Source: Pseudomonadota bacterium (lineage in GTDB: Bacteria > Myxococcota_A > Polyangia > Polyangiales > Polyangiaceae). Taken from it: a DNA stretch of 15,301 nucleotides. Under the pieces are notes generated by a model that made no database searches, was not told where the DNA came from, and worked only from the letters and a program-made list of their open reading frames with translations. Below are positions 14,264 through 15,301 of the stretch, in pieces (position 1 is the stretch's first letter; every line of letters begins with the position of its first letter). The stretch spans positions 1 through 15,301 of the forward strand of contig JAEYOT010000385.1 in the NCBI GenBank assembly GCA_023411445.1, read 5' to 3'. Position numbers and translations under genes: made by a program.

Positions 14264-15301
14264 ATGGTGTGGCGTCTCTTCTTGCTCGCGTGCGCCTTGA
14301 TGCTCGGGGGTTGTTACCGGGGCGCGGAGCTGCCCATGAAAAGCAACCAGGAGCTGTTCCTGAGCGAGAGCCGCATCCTCTTGGTCGACCACCGTGAGGA
14401 GCTGGATGGCAATGATTGGCCCCTCGTGGACACGATCGTGGTCGCGTACGATCTGAACGACCAGCGCGTGCTCTGGCGCACCACTGCCCATCAGGGCGAC
14501 TACCACCTGTCTCCCAGCAAGCGCTACGTCGCGGTGCTGGGGCGGACTATGGGGCACGAGGTGCATCTAGGCGTGCTGGACGTCGGAGCCGGTCTCTACC
14601 GACGACTGGACATCTTGGCTCCTGATCCGTGGAGCGTCGCGTCGTACCCGGGGGGATCGTCGCTGAGCGACGATGGTCAGCTGTTTGCCTCCGTGCTCGA
14701 TGGTGAGCTCAACATCTGGGAGACAGCGAGCAGCCGCCTGCTGCATCACCAGAAGGTGGGCTCGGACCGCGCGTGGGTGGTGGCCTTTCGCCCCCAAAGT
14801 CACGACCTGACGATCGAACACCGAGTCCTCCTGGCCGACCAGACCACCCCGCCCACGCTGGCCTTGCTCATCAGAAAGGGCGAAAGCTGGCAGATCGAGC
14901 AGAGGTTCGAACGGGTGGTCGGCTACCGCTGGACAAACCGCGGCCTGATGCTCGGCTCGCCCAGCGGCGTGTCGCTCTACGCGGACGGCGCCGCACGCAT
15001 TGTCTTAAACGTGAAGAGCCCCGTCTTTGCCTTCTCGCGGGATGGTCGCTACGTCGCCTACCGCACGCCGGGGAGGTCGCTCAACGTTTTCGACCTGGAC
15101 GCCAAGCGAGTCGCGCTGTCTGCGCCGTGGGTCACGCTGCCCAAGTTTCGTGATGGCTACGTCACGGCGATGGGAGGCGGCTACCTCTGGCGCGGTGACC
15201 TGAAGGATGGCACCAGCAAGGTCTTGCGGGACTTCGGTCGTCCCTCGGAGACCGTCAAAATCCCCTTCTTTGGCGGGACGACGACCAACACGTTCTACGA
15301 G
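14264..15301 (+). CDS. Lipoprotein with WD40/beta-propeller-like repeats (truncated by window edge)
   Basis: The frame is open from ATG 14264 to the last base: 346 codons with no stop, so the C-terminus is missing. The N-terminus MVWRLFLLACALMLGGC has a good lipobox (LGGC, Cys17). The mature part shows recurrent strand patterns of propeller blades: TIVVAYDLNDQRVLWRT, YHLSPSKRYVAVLG, SSLSDDGQLFASVLDGELNIWE (an S-DG then NIWE signature), VFAFSRDGRYVAYRTPGRSLNVFDLD, and GGYLWRGDLKDGTSKVL. These S-DG-[YF]-A ... WD/FDLD repeats are characteristic of WD40/TolB-like folds. Such lipoproteins usually bind proteins or ligands at the membrane; the partner is unknown. No Shine-Dalgarno precedes the ATG, and a GTG is the next codon. 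It is divergent from the 692-residue gene, 81 bp apart. Confidence 0.85.
   Translation, partial: MVWRLFLLACALMLGGCYRGAELPMKSNQELFLSESRILLVDHREELDGNDWPLVDTIVVAYDLNDQRVLWRTTAHQGDYHLSPSKRYVAVLGRTMGHEVHLGVLDVGAGLYRRLDILAPDPWSVASYPGGSSLSDDGQLFASVLDGELNIWETASSRLLHHQKVGSDRAWVVAFRPQSHDLTIEHRVLLADQTTPPTLALLIRKGESWQIEQRFERVVGYRWTNRGLMLGSPSGVSLYADGAARIVLNVKSPVFAFSRDGRYVAYRTPGRSLNVFDLDAKRVALSAPWVTLPKFRDGYVTAMGGGYLWRGDLKDGTSKVLRDFGRPSETVKIPFFGGTTTNTFYE

Noticed and set aside
14253..14264. TATAAT as the promoter of a transcript with a normal 5' leader.
   Set aside because: The box is only 5 nt from the ATG, leaving no room for a leader; either the message is leaderless or the true start codon lies downstream.
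1..15301. CRISPR arrays, tRNA or rRNA genes, insertion sequences and attachment sites.
   Set aside because: No regularly spaced repeats, cloverleaf-like or rRNA-like sequence, transposase frames or terminal repeats were seen on either strand.

Overview
The window is GC-rich (roughly two thirds G+C by eye) and densely coded. Lipoprotein-rich, poorly conserved genes sit beside a recognisable type VI secretion system (T6SS) block. This best fits a myxobacterium-like (Myxococcota, Polyangiales-type) chromosome. That placement is an inference from composition and gene style; no marker gene fixes the taxon.

Positions 1-6656 (plus strand) are the right-hand part of a T6SS operon: the C-terminal third of tssC (sheath), then tssE, tssF and tssG (baseplate), then tssH/clpV (sheath-recycling AAA+ unfoldase). 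Spacing is tight (8 nt, 3 nt, a 37-nt overlap, 48 nt), so the genes are almost certainly co-transcribed. They encode the sheath, the baseplate ring and the ATPase that disassembles the contracted sheath. The membrane complex (TssJLM), TssK, TssA, TssB, Hcp and VgrG are not here and would have to lie further left or elsewhere. A strongly palindromic spacer (6659-6732) closes the operon.

Positions 6745-9729 hold four envelope genes: a multi-pass PAP2-like membrane protein with a degenerate active site (plus), two coupled lipoproteins (minus), and a third, divergent lipoprotein (plus). A strong hairpin separates the convergent pair near 7460.

Positions 9730-10204 contain no intact gene. Minus-strand reading frames there look like the remains of a small membrane protein broken by a stop and a frameshift. 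A 70-residue membrane protein follows (10205-10417, plus).

Positions 10430-14182 are a minus-strand group: a 692-residue protein of unknown function, a HEAT-repeat protein coupled to it through a ribosome-binding site inside the upstream gene, and a thioredoxin-fold [2Fe-2S] ferredoxin. Divergent from these, a lipoprotein with beta-propeller-like repeats starts at 14264 and runs off the right edge. It lies directly behind a perfect TATAAT box and may be leaderless.

The least explained parts are the 692-residue/HEAT pair, the degenerate PAP2-like protein, the decayed membrane gene, and the recurrent placement of -10-like boxes immediately upstream of start codons. No RNA genes, CRISPR arrays or insertion sequences were seen.
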